DNA of 64,000 bases from an uncultured Oceanospirillaceae bacterium (lineage in GTDB: Bacteria > Pseudomonadota > Gammaproteobacteria > Pseudomonadales > Balneatricaceae). The position numbers and the translations under genes are program-made. Position 1 is the first letter of the stretch. Each line of letters starts with the position of its first letter. The notes under the pieces are model-generated. The model saw nothing but the letters and a program-made list of their open reading frames with translations, searched no databases and was not told where the DNA came from. The stretch covers positions 62,001-126,000 of the forward strand of contig CAKZOD010000022.1 of assembly GCA_937136055.1 (NCBI GenBank), in the 5' to 3' direction. Shown here in pieces: positions 63,317 to 64,000 of this stretch.

Positions 63317-63967
63317 TTACTGTTGGCAGATTTCTAAGCTGTCTTTTGCAATTTGGCTAATCTGCTGCCAATCATTTTGGTTAATCAATGCTTTTGGTGA
63401 TAGCCAGGAGCCGCCGACACACATTACGTTACTTAGCGCTAAAAATTGTTTGGCATTCTCTTGGGTTATGCCACCCGTTGGACAAAATTTTACCTGCTCA
63501 AACGGGCCCTTTAGCGCATTCAACATGGCAAAAGAGCCAGCGGCTTGTGCTGGGAAAAACTTGCAGCGCGCGTAGCCGTGATCCAATATCGTCATTACCT
63601 CAGAAGCGCTGCTAACACCTGGTAGTAATGGTACAGCGTTATTCTCACCCTTGATTAGTAAATCCGTGGTGATGCCGGGGCTAATGACAAGCTGTGCTCC
63701 TGCATCGATTGATTGCTGGTATTGGTGAGGGTTAAGTACAGTGCCAGCTGCTATTGTCATATCGGGAAGGGATTGGGCAATAAGTTGCATAGAATCTAGT
63801 GCAGCTTCAGTGCGCAAAGTGATTTCAATAATATTAATGCCACCGTCTAAAAGCGCTTGTGCTAATGCAACTGCTTGGGATGAAGACTCTATCGCAACAA
63901 CCGGTATGATCGGTGATTGCGTGCAGAAACTATCAACCAGTGGTACGTTTTGCCTGTCATTCCACAT
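63317..63967 (-). CDS. eda: KDPG/KHG aldolase (Eda type)
   Basis: Cleaves 2-keto-3-deoxy-6-phosphogluconate to pyruvate and glyceraldehyde-3-phosphate (Entner-Doudoroff and uronate pathways). The 216-residue TIM barrel has IEITLRTEAAL with catalytic Glu/Arg, AGTVLNPHQYQQSIDAGAQ, the Schiff-base Lys in RCKFFPAQAAG and CPTGGITQENA. The start has a GGAGAT ribosome site near the window edge. The upstream partner lies outside. Confidence 0.95.
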   Translation of the reverse strand: MWNDRQNVPLVDSFCTQSPIIPVVAIESSSQAVALAQALLDGGINIIEITLRTEAALDSMQLIAQSLPDMTIAAGTVLNPHQYQQSIDAGAQLVISPGITTDLLIKGENNAVPLLPGVSSASEVMTILDHGYARCKFFPAQAAGSFAMLNALKGPFEQVKFCPTGGITQENAKQFLALSNVMCVGGSWLSPKALINQNDWQQISQIAKDSLEICQQ

Positions 63968-64000
63968 GTTCTAAGATCTCCTTATCGATCTTTATGGGCA

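Noticed and set aside
1..64000. CRISPR arrays, prophage, transposase genes, toxin-antitoxin or antiphage systems
   Set aside because: No regularly spaced repeats, phage structural genes, transposases or defence-type domains were seen among the coding regions.

Overview
The window comes from a low-to-moderate GC gammaproteobacterium. Its gene order and protein types resemble the Pseudomonadales/Cellvibrionales/Oceanospirillales side of the class: a FleQ/FleS/FleR flagellar hierarchy, a ParA/ParP-type chemotaxis positioning pair, the AmgK/MurU peptidoglycan-recycling pair, and the block rpsU-yqeY-dnaG-rpoD / tsaD-folB-folK / cca-glpE-apaH-apaG-rsmA-pdxA-surA-lptD / amgK-murU-djlA. This placement rests on recognising families and synteny by eye; no search was run.

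Layout. (1) 1-6158: the end of a chemotaxis operon, with cheA (cut by the left edge), cheB, a ParA-like ATPase, a ParP-like protein with a CheW-type end, and a DUF2802 membrane protein. The cheW gene usually found before the DUF2802 gene is absent. (2) 6274-10322: the flagellar regulators fleQ, fleS and fleR, with a FleQ-like palindrome just before fleQ. (3) 10707-12662: acs (acetyl-CoA synthetase), sitting between fleR and fliE. (4) 12901-27354: a sigma-54-type promoter followed by fliEFGHIJK, two terminators, then fliLMNOPQR-flhB (basal body, export apparatus, C ring). flhA does not follow. (5) 27383-32273: a mixed accessory stretch with an AraC/GyrI regulator, a PLP aminotransferase, a YHS-domain protein, a divergent GST/TetR pair and rsuA. 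(6) 32564-50315: tRNA-Ile2 and a long conserved housekeeping block covering replication and transcription (rpsU, dnaG, rpoD), tRNA modification and maturation (tsaD, cca), folate (folB, folK), and outer-membrane biogenesis (surA, lptD). (7) 50312-57820: amgK-murU, djlA, a DUF3530-like protein, rpe, an M23 peptidase, a DUF2333 protein and upp. (8) 57912-63967: a 2-oxo acid dehydrogenase (fused E1 plus E2) with a divergent Lrp-family regulator, then an IclR regulator convergent with KDPG aldolase.

The most notable non-genic signals are two palindromic elements. A 264-bp element at 51016-51279 has 20-bp terminal inverted repeats, internal hairpins and a 4-bp flanking direct repeat (TTAG). It supplies the stop codon and last residues of murU, and removing it with one TTAG restores a short native-looking C-terminus. 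A second, unrelated palindrome of about 170 bp lies between djlA and its convergent neighbour. Others worth a look are acs inside the flagellar regulon, the GTCA-N6-TGAC palindrome before fleQ, the missing cheW, and a nine-base G:C homopolymer inside lptD. No CRISPR array, prophage, transposase or antiphage system was seen.
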